Shown piece by piece: positions 1 to 11,900 of a stretch of DNA of 15,323 nucleotides. The notes under the pieces are model-generated. The model did no database searches. It was not told the DNA's origin and worked only from the letters and a program-made list of their open reading frames with translations. The stretch is from Temnopleurus reevesii. Lineage: Eukaryota; Echinodermata; Echinoidea; Temnopleuroida; Temnopleuridae. The translations under genes and the position numbers were made by a program. Each line of letters begins with the position of its first letter. Position 1 is the stretch's first letter. The stretch spans positions 5,638 through 20,960 of the forward strand of contig BQKZ01009947.1 in NCBI GenBank assembly GCA_036244855.1, written 5' to 3'.

Positions 1-339
1 CTTCAACTGAATTTGTTTTTCATTTGTCAAATGACAAATGCTGTCAATAAACTTGGGCATTATAGTGAATTTACAAGTTAAAAAAAATATCTTGATGTTA
101 CCATTTAATAATACATTAGGTCAACCAATTCAACCAAATCATTCATAAACAAACACATTGTTCTACCCAAATCACGAGAAGTCCACATAAAAAGCACATA
201 GCAAAGTGAAATGCAATAAAACTATAGTTCATTTATTCTAATATATACAAATATCTGCATAATTTTCACAAACATATCACATTTAAGTCCATACTTTTTA
301 CACTTCAAGTGACAACTTGACTTGTGAGCCTAAAGCACT

Positions 340-577
340 GTGAGCAGATGGACAAATGATTTTGGACAAAGTAAACAACTTCATTCAGGCATTATTATTT
401 GGCTCAACACATAGAAAGAAAGTACCCTCACTATTCATTATGTGATACCTGTTTGACATATTTCAGCAGATTAGTAGGGAGGGAATTTTCTTTTGTATGT
501 TATCTACCTACATGTATTGTGAATGCTTGAATGAAGTTGTTTACTTTATCCAAAAAGCCTTTGTCCCTTCTGCTCAC
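340..577. repeat. Inverted repeat with 54-bp arms
   Basis: The arms are 340-393 and 522-577. GTAAACAACTTCATTCA on the left is matched exactly by the reverse complement on the right, and GTGAGCAGA marks the outer ends. The spacer is about 130 bp. It is probably a foldback or inverted duplication next to the larger hairpin at 760-929. Confidence 0.8.
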
Positions 578-759
578 GGTGAATTTTTTCCCTTCAAAAT
601 GGTTCCATACTTGCCAACCAAAGATCAGAATCTTGCTATGCCTTTGTGCTTCATAGTCAAAGCTCTTGAACACCATTTTTCTCAGAAACAAAAACTTGAA
701 TGCCGATGGATAAAAGGAATTCTTCCCGGGAGACGGGAGTATTACATAACGTTGTTCTG

Positions 760-929
760 GGCGGTGTTTAACCAAGATATGAAAGACTTTACGCACAACT
801 TTACGTATCGACTGGTATCCTTTCTTGCACTGAATGTGCGTAATATTATGAATGATTACGCACAAGAAGGGATACCAGTCGAACGTAAAGTCGTGCATAA
901 AGTCTTTCTTATCTTGTCGAAACACCTCC
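760..929. repeat. 170-bp near-palindrome (long hairpin)
   Basis: The left arm from 760 (GGTGTTTAACCAAGATATGA) pairs with the right arm ending at 929, with few mismatches over about 75 bp. There is a bulge near 827-835 and a loop of about 10 nt (ATTATGAATG). It could be a foldback element or a source of double-stranded RNA. It also explains why both strands appear open here. Confidence 0.85.
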
Positions 930-1959
930 CTGTTTGTAATTATTAACTGATTTCTTTTTATTTTGGTACAACCATAATATAACTGGAAAAGTAAGGAATC
1001 TAATTTTAGGTTGGCAGGTACACGGTATGTGTTGAACATCTCTGTACAACTACATGTAGGTTCAGGAGATAGAAACATACGTACATTTATAATTTTCTAA
1101 TAAAGCCAGACCTTATTTGTTTTCATGGATGATGTTATGCTATTCAACACTGGAATTAATCAGGAATGAAAATGCTATACAAGTAAAAGCAGTGATTTTG
1201 GAACGAATTTTCTTTTGAGAATCTAATCATGCATGTATTCAGGCCTCCCATTATACCTTTTTTTTTTTAAAGGGAATGATTTGCTGAAAAAAAAGAGGAA
1301 AGAAACCTGCTTCCCATACGACTGTGTAGTAGAATCATCAAGGAAAATAAAAAAACTCATTTGAAATAGCCTCGAAAATCTCACAAAACTCTCAAAAAAT
1401 TCATATCCTTTGGAAGGTCTGATGTATTTTAAGCCCATTTATGTCTGGAATACATCAAGGCCTCCCGGGATCCTGTTATCATTTTGCAAAGAATAATAAA
1501 CTTGAAGTGAATTTAATTCCTGTGGCATGATTCTCTTGATCAATCTCATTCAAAACCATTATACATGATCATCGAAACTAAATTTTCCAGAATCTTCATA
1601 ATAATTTTTTTCAAATATCCTAACAATAGTACATGTACTACATTTATACAATATGGATGATGATCCATGTATATAAGCATTATCATATACATGCAGAGAT
1701 GCAAACCATTCCAAAATATGCAGGATAAAAATAAAATGTGAATAACACAACAGCTGAACGAAATTGAGAGAAAATATGGCAAAAACAAGTTCACTTTTAA
1801 TGAAAGTCTTGAATTCATATGAAAATCATGTACACCTCCGGAACGGTTGGCACCTCTGCACATGTATCATAAATTTCAGTTCATTCATAAACATTCATGA
1901 TTCAGCCACCTTGATTGGAAAGAACACTTTCCAAATAAAATATTTGAAATTCTAATGGT
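930..1959. other. Downstream AT-rich DNA, no gene seen
   Basis: Short open frames on both strands have no recognisable domain, and none shows splice-linked continuity. Two TACATGTA octamers (1051, 1630) are present. Nothing else stands out. Confidence 0.6.
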
Positions 1960-2606
1960 GATCTTTTTTCTACTCCTGACACATTTTATTCAAAGATGAC
2001 GTAACTCCATAACTTTTACATAGTTTTTATCTATATGTAAACTGAATGAAAATATACAAAATAAAAGAAGACATAGAAAATGAGATGATTCTATCACTTA
2101 ATCCAAGAAAAAAAACATGCATTAATTTGAGACAATAGAGAGAAAGTGTGCTTGAAAATATGGCACTGTACCAAATACACATCAACTAAAATTCTAACCA
2201 AAAATCTTCAATTTCAAAATAAAAGGCTGAAGACTCATGCCCATGCATAACATTTGCATCATTTTGCATCTATGAAAAATCAAAAAAGCTAAAATGCATA
2301 TAAAAAAGTCACATTTTGATTCTATAAAACATGAAATCAATCATAATATTTCAAAGCAAACAAAAAGATAATTATAAAGAATACACGCTAGCAACTTGAA
2401 CATTCAACAACACTATATCCAGCTGTAATCCATATTCTTCTTGGAATGCTACTAACATGTCTTTTACAGACTGTTAGTTTTTGTACATAGAAAATGCAGC
2501 TGGATAAAATAAATGGATATTTCAAAATTTGCCACCCAAAACATGAGGCACCAATGTGAAAAGGTACATAAAAAAGGATTGTCATGATAGAAAATAGAAA
2601 AATTGG
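1960..2606 (-). other. Probable 3' UTR of SNX25
   Basis: AT-rich DNA without coding signal between the stop codon and the first polyadenylation signal. The extent is inferred only from that signal. Confidence 0.4.
1985..1990 (-). promoter_or_regulatory. Candidate polyadenylation signal AATAAA
   Basis: This is the first AATAAA on the minus strand after the stop at 2607, about 620 nt downstream, and TGTGTC follows at once. It fits the 3' end of the SNX25 mRNA. Another AATAAA lies at 232-237. In AT-rich DNA chance matches are common. Confidence 0.4.
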
Positions 2607-2960
2607 TCAGTCCTCGCCATCACTCTTCTCCTTCCCTTCAATGGTCCCTCTCCTCTGCCTGACCACCGGCTCCTGCTTGTCTCCACCTCCTACTCCATCC
2701 ATCCTCCTTGCTCCATCACGCTCCCTCTGGGCTCCAGCTATTGCTCCTTCCAACCCATCCACTCCACCAGGGAGTATATCATCACCACCCGTTGGAGTAT
2801 CCTCAGCAGTGGAGGTCCTTTTGTGGCTCCTGGCTCCAGAGGGGCCACTGGGCATGACTCCACGTGGTTCCATCTGACCTTCTTCACCCTCCAGCTGCTC
2901 AAGGAGCCGAGGATCTTTGAGTTCTGGGCAGATCTCCAGGAGAGCCAGCTCTAGGACATT
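2607..2960 (-). CDS. SNX25: SNX25 terminal exon, copy C (full-length tail, stop)
   Basis: 354 bp including TGA at 2607-2609, acceptor CCTTTGATTATAG, phase 0. It adds 117 residues. NVLELALLEICPELKDPRLL closes the nexin-C domain, and a long Gly/Asp/Glu/Arg-rich, disordered-looking tail follows, ending KSDGED. Two upstream tandem copies (acceptor ends at 3184 and 3423) have the same first 30 or so codons. This copy is chosen as the main terminal exon because it has the longest sensible tail and a stop followed by a plausible 3' UTR. Confidence 0.8.
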   Translation of the reverse strand, partial: NVLELALLEICPELKDPRLLEQLEGEEGQMEPRGVMPSGPSGARSHKRTSTAEDTPTGGDDILPGGVDGLEGAIAGAQRERDGARRMDGVGGGDKQEPVVRQRRGTIEGKEKSDGED

Positions 2961-5900
2961 CTATAATCAAAGGAAATTTAATAGAAAAAAGTGAAAGGAT
3001 AATGGAAGACAATATACAAGAACAAGAAAGTAGGAGCAGTCCTTTTGGGGCTCCTGGCTCCAGTCGGGTCACTGGGCATAATTTCATGTGGCTCCATCTG
3101 GCCTTCTTCATCCTCCAGCTGCTCAAGGAGCCGGGGATCTTTGAGCTCCGGACAGATCTCCAGGAGAGCCAGCTCCAGGAGATTCTATAATCAGAAGAAA
3201 TTGAAAAGAAAGAGAAAAAGTGAAAGGATAATAGAAGACAAGATACCGGTACAACAACAGGTATCATAAGTGGGAACAGTACTTTTGTGGTTTTAGGCTC
3301 CAGCGGGCCACTATCCATGACTCCACGTTGCTCCATCTGGCCTTCCTCACCCTCCAGCTGCTCAAGGAGCCGGGGATCTTTGAGCTCTGGGCAGATCTCC
3401 AAGAGAGCTAGCTCTAGGAGATTCTATAATCAGAAAAAATGAAAGATGATAGAAGACAAAATCAAAAGAATGAAAATGAAATGAGATGAATAAGAATGTA
3501 AGAAAAGGAAAGACCTCTAAATTCTTAAGAGCGTTTCCAATAAGTCTGCTACATGTAAGGATAATAAAAAAAAAAATGCTTTACATATACTTGCTTCCTA
3601 ACTAAAAAGTTGTATTTTCTTTGTTATACTATTATCCCCCAAAAGATTTAATTTACAAGGAAGGGGATAGAAAAGGGTTTTTAACTGCCAATGTGTTTTC
3701 ATGGTACAAACAAAAAATGTTTCTAGGGTAGAGCGGGTGGCAGCGCTCTATGTGCCGTCAAAAGAGAGATCATGACCATTTAGCCCCGTCCCCCTCCCCA
3801 AACCCTGAATTCCCGCAGACATATGTAAAAAAATGAACAAGTGAAATGCCGCCTGGCAGTCTCGCCTGCATTGCGCAATTTGTAAATTGTAGCAATATGG
3901 CTTTTAACATATTTCTATCAAGATGGTTCAAGTTTGATAAAAATAGAGCAAAGGGTTTTGAAATAAGAGCCAAGGTTAAGCTTTCAGGTTAAGATTTAAG
4001 ATTTGACCTCAGATGACATTTGACATCGAAGATGACCCAAGAATTGCTCTGCATTATTTGGGCTACCCAATGCACCTGTTGTGTAAGTTTGATGAAAATT
4101 GGACAAGGGGTTTTGAAATGAGAGCCAAGGTTAAGTTTTCAGGTTTAAGATTTCGGAAATTTGACCTCAGATGACCTTTGATGACCTCGATCCTGACCTG
4201 AAAATTTCTCTGCACTATTTGGGCTACCCAATGGACCTATTGTCCAAGTTTGATGAAAATCGGGCAAGGGCTTTTTGATTTAGAGCAACTCTAAATTGTT
4301 GATGCCGCTGCCATCGCCACTGTCGCCGCCGTCGGAAAAAGTGGTGCCTATGTCTTGATTCTACTACCCAGGCGAGACAAAAACTTACATAGAAGATGTG
4401 CTTAGTGGTCCTTGTATCTTGAAGAGCTTCAAAGATTTTGATAGCTCCCAGCTGGCTGTTCCGCTTCCCAAGAAGATTCTGAAGAAAATCTGCAAAGGAG
4501 ATTGATAGAATTGATGATGCAAGCACAGAAAAAAAATATATGATTTTCCTTTGTAAGTATAAATGACTGATATATATCATTGACAGCCATTGAAAGTAAA
4601 AATAATCAGGTCTTTATGATATTTTACTGAAAACTCAATTTACACTGAAGTCATGTTCTTGAGTAATTTTGTAGTAAGTGTTGATGAATTTGTTTTCAAA
4701 TGGGCATGGCAAAGTTTGGTCTCAAAAGTGACGTTAGGGGCATACAGTGAACATCAGGGAATAATTTTACTTTTCACATTTGATTAGCAGTTTAAAGACA
4801 TTGAGGAAACTTTTCAAATTCTTTACTATACAGTTCTATGTGAAAAAGTTGCTACAAAAAATATATTTTGTCCAGCAATCCTGCTAAAATGGATAGCGAA
4901 TTGCGATGCGATACCAGGAATATTATTCCCTGGAACACCTTTTTAATGGATATAGAGTATCAAATACTCTAGATTACCTGGTAGATTCTGCAAGAATTTT
5001 TCTCTGGCTTCCTTCTGCGTAGCCCTCTGTTCCTCCAGGGTTGGCGGCTGCTGGGGTGGGGCAAGAACGCCCTCAGGCCACATGGAGTCTTGGAAGTAGC
5101 GGATGTAGAAGAGGATCATGGACTCGGACGTTAGCCAGTCTACGGTATCCCTCAGCTGTCTGTGAGTCAAATTGCATCAAGAAAATGATGTGGAATAAAT
5201 GAAAGGCATTTTTTTCATATGTGATCATTAGTTAGTGTCTAAATTAAGCATTTCCGTATGTCAAACACATTGAATTTCTTGACAATTAGTTATTTTTGTT
5301 TCAATGAATAAATTGATTGATATATTCACAAATGAATAAATGAACCATCAAATAAAATCAATAATTGCCAAATATTACTTGAAGATGAATAGAAAGTTTT
5401 GTAAAAGGTTTGAAATTAAATCTTACGAGTTATAACTGAAAAGGGTGCTGTTCTCCACCTTTTTCCACCCTCAGTCTTTTGCATATCCAGGTCCCCATAA
5501 CATAGAGATTTGCAATAAATTGGTTATTACTAAAATAAAATTACCCCATCACCCTCCATGCTTTTTCATGTCCTGTTCAGCAATACAGAACAGTGAACTT
5601 ACTTGTTGATGGATCTACCAAACGTTGCTTGAACAAATACAATTAGGGTCCTTCTTAGCCATCTGAACATGCCATGGAGCTCAAAGATCTCACTGATCAA
5701 GCTGTAGAAAGGCTCAGCGATGGATTCTTTTCTGTCTTGATCACTAGAATAAAATTACTCCATCACCACTCATGCTTTTTCATGTCCTGTTCTGCAGTGA
5801 AGAATAATGAACTTACTTGTTGATGGATCAACCAAACGTTGCTTGAACAAAGACAATTAATGTCCTCCTCAGCCATCTGAACATGCCATGGAGCTCAAAG

Positions 5901-8900
5901 ATCTCGCTGATCAAGCTGTAGAAAGGCTCAGCGATGGAGTCTTTTCTGTCTTGAGCACTGGAAAAGAGAATAAAAAGATGATAATTGATCAATTGATATA
6001 GCTCAGAATCATTAAAATGATGTGGAGTTCAACAATCCCACTGATCAAGCTATAAAAGGCTCAGTGATGGAGTCTTTTCTGTCTTGTGCACTGGAATAGA
6101 AAAAAGAGATGAGAGATTGATAATGCTTATACATCTAAACATGACGCGGAGTTCAAAGATTTCACTGATCAAACTGTAGAAAGGCTCTATCTTGAGCACT
6201 GTAAAAGAGAACAGACAGAAGAGATTGATAATGCTTAGAATCCTAAAAATGTAGTGAAGTTAAAAAATGTCACTGATCAAGCTGTAGAAAGGCTCAGTGA
6301 TGGAGTCTTTCCTGTCTTGAACCCTGGAAAATAGAACAGAAAGGAAAATTTGATAACGCTCAGAAATCTATACATGCTATGGAGTTACAAGATCTTACAC
6401 CGGAAAGAAAGTAGAAATGGATAGATGATGCAGTCATATCACAGTTAGACATTTTTTGCTATCGTAGTTTTTACAATGAATTGTGATATTATAATACCTA
6501 ATATAGTTCATACTTTTTGTGAAAATTTGACGTAACTATGAAATTTTATGGTCGGAATTCACAAAGGTGGTTATTTCAATCGATAGTCTAAACCTTGTAC
6601 AAAATGATGGCATGGGAAATGTTTGCGTTAATGCCCTTGTTTTAGTGCGTACACATAAAATTGGTCCAATTAAAGCACCCATTCAGCAATTAAGCAAAGT
6701 CCATTGATGTTTAAATTTTTCCACGCCGGGGTATTGAACCAGTTTTAGACCAGGGACTGAAATAGACAACCTTTGTTAATTCCTATCCATGACATGGGTA
6801 CCAGTGGCACAAATGTGTATGTATGGCACCTCTTCTTACCAAGAATGGTTATCACCTGTGAATGATGAGCTGTTAGTATTTCTAGAATATACTGGTCAAT
6901 GAGAAATCGTCTTTCTCTTCATGGATATCAAGCTAATCAAAGTAATTGCATTAATCCATCTATTAACACACAACTATCTAACAAGAAAACTAATTTAGTA
7001 AATAATCAACTCATGTTTTAATCATGTTTCTATACATGTACTCACACTTCTTCTTCAGCTTCATTTTCTCCAAAATCAGATCTCTCGTCTTCTGTGGGCG
7101 AGATCTTGAAGATACTAGCCAATGAGAACCCACCTTTCTTCACCTCTTGGCTACAAGAATATAGAAGTGTTGCAGAAAAACACAGCGTAAAATCTTGGCA
7201 TCACATACTATCAAGTTTTTATTTGATTAAGCATTACAAAATGTCATTAAACAAAAATGATGCAGTAAAACCACAAAAGCCCATAAGTACAAATTGTGTG
7301 ACTTTGGAGAAGTGATGTTTCTACAATTTATGTATAATTCCTCATGCATAACTTATTCACCTACATGTACATATACAAATTCAGAAAGTAGTTAAAACAC
7401 AATTCTATACAGGGGATTTCCTTCCCCCCCCCCCCCCCCAGGACCTCACCTGTAAATGCAGGATAATTTATGTAGTAGTATACAACAAATCCATACAAAG
7501 ACTATGCACAGCTCACTACAATTATAGAACATCGCTTTATTTCTACTTCTAAGGGGTGTTGCTCAAAACTTGCAATTGATCGCAAGTTGCAGTTGATCGG
7601 GACGCGCCAATCAAAATCATTGTTTCATGCGCATCTTGTTAAATGTGCATACCATGAGCGAATGAAAATGCGCGTTACAATATGCAAAGTTGCAGCTGTT
7701 TTGCAGTTGATTTTGAGCAACACCCCTAAGTCTATACTCTAGCTCCCTGAACGCCTATTCAGCGTATCTATGAGGAGTACTTTTATGAGGTGGTGCGTGA
7801 TGTGTTTTGTGTTTGGCCATGTGCTCCAAATTCCATGCGTAAGACATCTGCAAATCAAATTATGACTGGATACTACAAAACCGCAAATAAAAACAAGGGT
7901 ATCCCCTAGCTAATTGGAAACAAAGAATTATCTGACAAGACCATAATGGACGTGAGCTGGCCTGACACCGAATCATTCATGCAGGTTGGTTAGCTTTTTT
8001 TTTTTGCTGCCAAATGTGCCACATGGAATTTGAACAAACTGGGAGCAAACTGGGCGCATCATGGTGTAGTGGTTCGGACTTTCGCCTCTTAACTAGAGGG
8101 TCGGTGGTTCGAATCTCTCCCACGGCGTTAATTTCCTTCAGCAAGAAATTTACCCATAGTGTGCTGCACTCAACCCAGGTGAGGTGAATGGGTACCGGCA
8201 GGAATTTATTCTTCTAAATGCAGAAGCGCCTACTTGGCAGCTATTCTATGGCCGGGTAATAATACTAGATAATTTGTCTCGCGCCTCTGAATAGGTGACT
8301 AGAGATATGGCGTGTTTAAATGCTATATATTATTATTACCTGTACATGTAGGAAAGTAAGTCTTGGTAATAAGTGCGACAACAAAATTAACTTACACAAG
8401 AGTGTCATTCAGTTACTGCCAATTGTTCTACATTGAATCATGAGGAACAAGGTACATTATAAGTTGGTCTAAGGGGGTGTTCTTCAAAAGTTGCAGTTGA
8501 TCGAAACACATCAATCAAAATAATTGATTCATGCGTGTTTTGTTAGAAGCATATATCATGTGCAAATGAAAATGAGCGTTACAATTTGCAACTAATTTGC
8601 AGTTGATCAGTGATCAATTGCAACCTTTGACCAACACCCCTAATTATTATCTATTTGAGAGTTTTAAGCCGTGCAACATTAGGCCATGTTGCACGGCTTC
8701 AATTTCACGCATGCGAAAAGCAGTGATCAGCCTTCTGGTACTTCTACAATAATACCGGTAACTCAAAGGCTAATGTAAAGATAATAATCATTATATTGGA
8801 TGGCTTTATTTCATCATTCCATTCATTGCCATCCAATATTATGTAAGTAATAATCAAGATAACAGATACTTACACAGGGGTGTCAATCAAGATGTTTGGC

Positions 8901-11900
8901 TTGGGGATGAGGAACGAGTAGAGGGCTTCACTGTGTCGTAACGTAGCATCTCCTAGTATAGCCTGCAAAGAGAGTGATAGTAATTTGAAAAACTCTTTTA
9001 TGACATCCTGATCCTGACAATGTCAGGGAAGCTTAAGGTAGCATTTGATAGGCGTCAGATTTTACTCAAACTTGTTGCCATTTACTCAAGGCCATTTTTT
9101 CAATGGTAAAACATGAGACTATTCTTATTGGTCTGTCAGAAGTACATGTACCTTCCTTTCCAAGAGAGAGAAAGAGAGGGGGATACATGTATATTCATAC
9201 CATTGTCTCCAAGTTTAACCCATCTCCTTCAAAAGATAAAACACTGGCTTAAAATTGTGTCAAGATTTGGACTGGCAAGTGAAGAACAGAGGTTTATATA
9301 TTGGTTTAGTAAGTGGTGGAAAACTCAACATTTTTTCATGACCAAATGAATAATGTACAACACAAAATCCTAATAATACTGCTCAAAGGCAGGTATACTC
9401 ACTGTTAGGTGTTTTTGCAGCTCATTTCTTGATCTCTCTAAGAAGTCTATCATGGTTTCCCGGTTGAAAAGCTTCTTGTTGTTCTGTGGAAGCTTGATTT
9501 TAGCCAGCCAATGACTGCACTGTGGGTGTAGAACAGAAACATTACTTTTCATATGCTCTATCTTTCAAGATATATTATTCAGATCTATGTAACCGAGGTG
9601 AATATTTCAAGTCCAAAAGATTGAAATAATTGTCTGATTCGAATCAAAACACTGGTTGGTAAATTTCTGGTCTTTCAACACACTTATTTAAATAATACTG
9701 AAGACCTTTTTTAGAACAAGCATACATGTACATTGTGCACATATATTCTTAATCAGGAACAAAAACCCTGAGAAGTATCATTCATTGGTTTTGAATATGT
9801 CGTTGAAAATGTGTGAAAAGTCACCAAAGAAGGAAAATAAACAATACCATCTAGAAAATGAATTTGCAAGTGGATAATCTGTTGATGAACAAATGTTAGT
9901 TTATTACATCTACATGTATATAGAATATGAAATGACAAATCCTCTTTCGTCCCTTCTTGTTTTAAAAAAGTAATTTGCATAATGCGTTTAATTATGTCTA
10001 TTCCCACTTTACACAATCCATGCATGGTGTTGATATAATGTCTCATCTTAATAGAGTTTCCTACAGCTTAAAGAAAACTAGACCTTGCATGGTGTAATAA
10101 ACAGTCAAAAATATTTGTAGTAACGCCATGTGGTGTATGGTTATCTTTCAAGAAATAGTCCTTTTTTTCGAGCTTTTGCTCAGTCCTTTTCAGGACTACT
10201 TCTTGAAAGATATCCATACACCACTTGGTGCAACCGCAATTTTTGTGAAAATTTATACAACTTGGAAAAATATATATTCAATTTTTTTTTCAATCCATTT
10301 ATTTTCACTTTCTTACAAATATTAGCAATGTAAAAAATACAGTTCATAACATATAAAACAAAATAAGAAAATGGGGAATCATAAAAGCCAGGAGGCTTGG
10401 TGGAAAAGATCCCCAGTAAACATAATTTACAGGACGTATTTCTGTAAGATAAAAACGGACAAAAACATACCTCTTTGAGTCTGCTTTGTAGGGTATGGAA
10501 CTCTTCCAATCTTCTTGATACCACCCAACCGGATGTTGGTATTCTTGGATCAGTGGGATGAACTACTATCAGGAAATAGATCTCAGATTTGGCATCAGAT
10601 AGGTCCTGGCTCTGCAAAATGATTAAATAAAATCTGCACATAATTAAAAACGCTTTTTTTTTCTCATTATAAATCATAGGAGCACTCTTTGTGACATACT
10701 TACTCAACTTAGGAAAAGGTGATCTGTGTAGTATTTTTCCCTATGTTCGATCAAGAGTGTAATTGCACTATTACTGCGTTTATACTATCTCATTCTATCA
10801 CTGCGTTTATACTATCTCATTCTATCTTTGTTCTCCTTCCCTCCATATCTTCCTCCTAATCATCACCACTACCATCAGAATCATCATCACTATAATTATC
10901 TTTAACATCATCATCATCATCATCATTATCACTATCACCATCATCATTATCATCACAATAATAAACATCATTACAACCACCACCACCATCATCATAGTCA
11001 TCATCACCACCATCATCATCATCATTATCATCATCATCACCACCACCACTAACCCAACGATCATCACCATCATTGTCACCATCATCATCATCATCATCAT
11101 CATTATCATCAACATCATCATCATCATCATCGTCATCATCATCATCACCGTCATCCTCACAATCATCATCATCCTCATCATCATCATCATCATCATCATC
11201 ATCACCATCATCATAATCATCTTCATCATCACCATCATAACCATCACCATCATCGTCTTACATCAGGGAGGCACACATCAGCTCTCCACTTGTCTACATG
11301 TTCAGTCCATAGATCTGTCTGTTCAATATACAACTCCATCCTCTTCTTCTGTAGATTAAGATTATCAATCTCCTTCTCCAACAATTGCTCCATCTACATA
11401 GATAAAAAAGATATGATTTTAGAATTTGTCACTTGTAAAATCTATTTTTGAAATGCAATTTTGTACCCTGGATGCTGAATAGTTTACAAAAAGCTCTAGA
11501 AACATTCTTGCGGTTATTTCACAATAAATTCAATTGATTTGTTTTAGGCGAGATTATTCTGCTGAAGCACAACATTGTTCTCAAATATGCCAGACAAAAT
11601 GATTTTATCTTTTGTGCTCTAGTCTACATGTAGATGACTAAAATATTTTGTTCACCAACAAAAATACTCAAAATTGTTTGTTACTCTTACCCCTTAAATT
11701 GCTGTATTAATTGAAAAATGAAGACAAAGAGAAAAACAGTTTGCATTCTGATGAATTTGGATAGTTTCTAGGATTCAGAATTGCCCAATATCTTCATTCA
11801 GTACCAAAAAAAATCTCATTCGGAGCAAAATTTTCTTGAATGAAGTATGAATCTCTATCTTTACCTTTGAATCAACTCCATGTGAACTCTTGAGATTACT

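Noticed and set aside
497..1078. Overlapping open frames on both strands (149 and 192 codons).
   Set aside because: Both run through the palindrome at 760-929 and the inverted repeat arm at 522-577. They show no known domain, and palindromic DNA easily opens both strands.
2584..2877. 97-codon plus-strand frame, Pro/Ser-rich.
   Set aside because: It is the antisense of the terminal exon's charged, Gly-rich tail.
7094..7315. 73-codon plus-strand frame.
   Set aside because: Its first part is antisense to the acidic-linker exon and the rest is intron; no domain is seen.
8052..8127. A possible functional tRNA gene.
   Set aside because: A and B boxes are present, but no proper acceptor stem forms, the B box is imperfect, and a SINE body and tail follow.
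8666..8699. A rho-independent terminator.
   Set aside because: The DNA is eukaryotic intron; the hairpin has no following T-run and no bacterial gene is nearby.
10763..11359. Long open frames on both strands over the microsatellite (Ile/Thr-rich and Met-rich).
   Set aside because: They are open only because the trinucleotide repeat lacks stop codons, and the plus-strand frame overlaps a well-supported exon on the other strand.
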